Assembly (NCBI RefSeq): GCF_000725285.1
Contig: NZ_CP007161.1
Span: 667,911 to 731,910 of the forward strand
DNA length: 64,000 nucleotides
DNA from: Virgibacillus sp. SK37
Lineage (GTDB): Bacteria > Bacillota > Bacilli > Bacillales > Amphibacillaceae
Direction of reading: 5' to 3'
Position 1 is the stretch's first letter, and every line of letters begins with the position of its first letter. Positions 62,571 through 64,000 of the stretch are shown here, one piece after another. Made by a program: the position numbers and the translations under genes. The notes under the pieces were generated by a model. That model had not been told where the DNA came from. It searched no databases and worked only from the letters and a program-made list of their open reading frames with translations.

Positions 62571-63735
62571 GTTCACCTATAGAAGAGGTATTTGCTTTTT
62601 TAAAATAAATGGCTCCCATAATCAGAAGCAAGATGGTCATAATTAAATAAAAAAAGGATAGATCAGGGAAAAGTTCAACATATAATCCTCCCAGGAATGG
62701 GCCACTAATACTTCCAAGACTAAAGGTTACACCTACCATTAGGTTACCAGCGGGAAGTAATTCTCCTGGAAGTAAATCTGTCATATAAGAAATACCTAAG
62801 GAGAACAACGAACCAACAAACATTCCCGACAAGGTGAATAAAATGAACAGCCCTACAACAGAAGTTTCTAATAATGCTGCTAAACCAAAAGTAATAACTC
62901 CACCAGCTAAAACGAATAATAAGACTGGTTTCCTTCCTAGTCGATCACTAAGAATGCCTAAAGGAAGTTGTGTGATAAGACTTCCAAATGCAAAGCAGGG
63001 AATAATTAAAGAAAGCATGTTCACATCATGACCTATTCTTAGACCATATACTGGAAAAATACCATGTAAAGATGCTTCAAGGAATCCATAACCAAATCCT
63101 GGTAATAATGCAATCCAGGCAATCTTCCCTGTCTGAATAAATCTTCCAATGGAGCTTGTAGTAGTAACTGTTTCCATATCATTCTCGGGCCACATATTTT
63201 TCACAAAAAACATCATAGACCAAACCAGCAAACTTAGCCCCGCTGAAGCTAGGAATGGTAATGCCTCATTAACGGATAACATTCTGGTCATCAATGGACC
63301 TAAAGCAAATCCCAGACCGAAGAAAAGACCATAATAAGCGATACTTCTACCTCGGGTTTCCTTCGTAGCTGTAGTGGTAATCCATGTTTGGGTTCCGAAA
63401 TGCAGCATCTGATCCCCAACACCAATAAGCATTCGAAGTATAAACCAAAACCATAAGGCTTCCCAAAATGGAAAAAGAGCCAACGATAAAAATACGAGCA
63501 TACCCCCAATAAGGATTATTGGTTTAAAGCCCAATCTTCTCATAGGTTTTTCCATGAAAGGGGAGGCCAGAATGACACCAATATACAATCCAGTAGCATG
63601 CAATCCATTTACAGAAGAAGATATTCCACCATGCTCAAGAATAATAGCTAGAAGAGGTAGAAGCATTCCTTGTGAAAAACCGGAAATTGTAACAAGTGAT
63701 ATTAATATCCAAAAACGTGTTTTTGCAGATACCAT
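62560..63735 (-). CDS. MFS transporter
   Basis: This 391-residue major facilitator has 12 helices. The motif A loop after helix 2 reads EKPMRRLGFKP, and the second copy after helix 8 reads DRLGRKPVLL. Other parts such as TISGFSQGMLLPLLAIILE resemble the YttB/YfkF group. Substrate is unknown, possibly drugs or sugars. ATG 63735 is preferred; GTG 63750 lies inside its AAGGTGGGG ribosome site. It is divergent from the OsmC-like gene. Confidence 0.86.
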   Translation of the reverse strand: MVSAKTRFWILISLVTISGFSQGMLLPLLAIILEHGGISSSVNGLHATGLYIGVILASPFMEKPMRRLGFKPIILIGGMLVFLSLALFPFWEALWFWFILRMLIGVGDQMLHFGTQTWITTTATKETRGRSIAYYGLFFGLGFALGPLMTRMLSVNEALPFLASAGLSLLVWSMMFFVKNMWPENDMETVTTTSSIGRFIQTGKIAWIALLPGFGYGFLEASLHGIFPVYGLRIGHDVNMLSLIIPCFAFGSLITQLPLGILSDRLGRKPVLLFVLAGGVITFGLAALLETSVVGLFILFTLSGMFVGSLFSLGISYMTDLLPGELLPAGNLMVGVTFSLGSISGPFLGGLYVELFPDLSFFYLIMTILLLIMGAIYFKKANTSSIGEQTG

Positions 63736-63817
63736 GTTTATGTTCCCCACCTTTATCTGTCCTCTAATCTAATTGGTTTTTTTCTGCAAGTCAATGATCA
63801 AACAAGTAATTCGTAAA

Positions 63818-63832
63818 ATAATAGGTTATTAT
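63818..63832. promoter_or_regulatory. Possible operator between MFS and OsmC genes
   Basis: ATAATAGGTTATTAT is a perfect 6-3-6 inverted repeat in the divergent region. The regulator is unknown. Confidence 0.35.
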
Positions 63833-63880
63833 GGTACAAAGAATATATAAGATAAGATTTACCTTAGGAGGATGTAAAAT

Positions 63881-64000
63881 ATGAAATTAGTGATGAAGGA
63901 AAATGGATTGAGAACTGAATTAGAGTATGGTGTTTTAGATATATCCGGGAATGAAGAATATGGATTTCGCCCGTATCAGCTAATGGTTGCTTCCATAGCT
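63881..64000 (+). CDS. OsmC/Ohr-family protein, N-terminal part
   Basis: The gene runs off the right edge, so only 40 residues are visible: a beta-rich start followed by GFRPYQLMVASIA, the segment that begins the central helix in OsmC-family proteins such as YmaD. Members reduce organic hydroperoxides with two cysteines, which would lie beyond the window. GGAGG precedes ATG 63881. Confidence 0.75.
   Translation, partial: MKLVMKENGLRTELEYGVLDISGNEEYGFRPYQLMVASIA

Overview
The window is low-GC, gene-dense chromosomal DNA of a Bacillaceae-type Firmicute, most like the halotolerant Oceanobacillus/Virgibacillus/Lentibacillus group. This rests on the content (gatCAB next to a proline symporter, dgkB, rlmCD, qoxABCD, mreBH, a PerR-boxed zosA-like ATPase), strong AAGGAGG-type ribosome sites, frequent GTG/TTG starts and many Na+-coupled carriers. 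The genus is an inference. No rRNA, tRNA or CRISPR was seen.

Layout. 1-6.4 kb: end of a Na+/proline symporter, gatCAB, dgkB, rlmCD. 6.5-9.2 kb: a short UvrA-like ABC protein and a small Cys-rich protein. 9.3-15 kb: heme O synthase ctaB and the aa3-600 quinol oxidase operon qoxABCD with two small membrane proteins. 15.3-18.3 kb: class A PBP and a cold-shock protein. 18.3-20.3 kb: an intact IS256-family element inside a 52-bp tandem repeat array. 20.3-31.7 kb: second heme O synthase, GNAT proteins, a PNPOx-like protein, an internally deleted nitroreductase, an RluA-type enzyme, P1 peptidase, alkaline phosphatase, ResA-like protein, Uup/YfmR ABC-F and a C45 enzyme. 31.8-38.6 kb: a hypothetical, a DUF58/DUF4129 pair, a repeat region, a CoA-disulfide reductase and an NSS symporter.

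38.9-51.6 kb is the most interesting block. Two convergent operons together appear to encode full L-lysine catabolism to crotonyl-CoA: NhaC-family carrier, aminotransferase, TPP-dependent decarboxylase-like enzyme, ALDH7-type dehydrogenase, L-lysine 6-dehydrogenase, IclR regulator and DUF3870 on the plus strand; class III CoA-transferase, glutaryl-CoA dehydrogenase-like enzyme and a semialdehyde dehydrogenase on the minus strand. The proposed route is lysine, aminoadipate semialdehyde, 2-aminoadipate, 2-oxoadipate, glutarate semialdehyde (through the TPP enzyme, not an oxoacid dehydrogenase complex), glutarate, glutaryl-CoA, crotonyl-CoA. The minus-strand operon has a clear promoter and a structured leader of about 195 nt ending in a strong terminator hairpin just before the first gene, so it is a candidate attenuator or undescribed riboswitch.

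51.9-64 kb: a 40-bp tandem repeat array, mreBH, a secreted CAP-domain protein, large palindromic repeats, glutaminase, an SRAP protein, an AGCS-type symporter, a YtxH-like protein with YihY, the zosA-like P-type ATPase under a perfect PerR box, an MFS transporter and the start of an OsmC-family gene.
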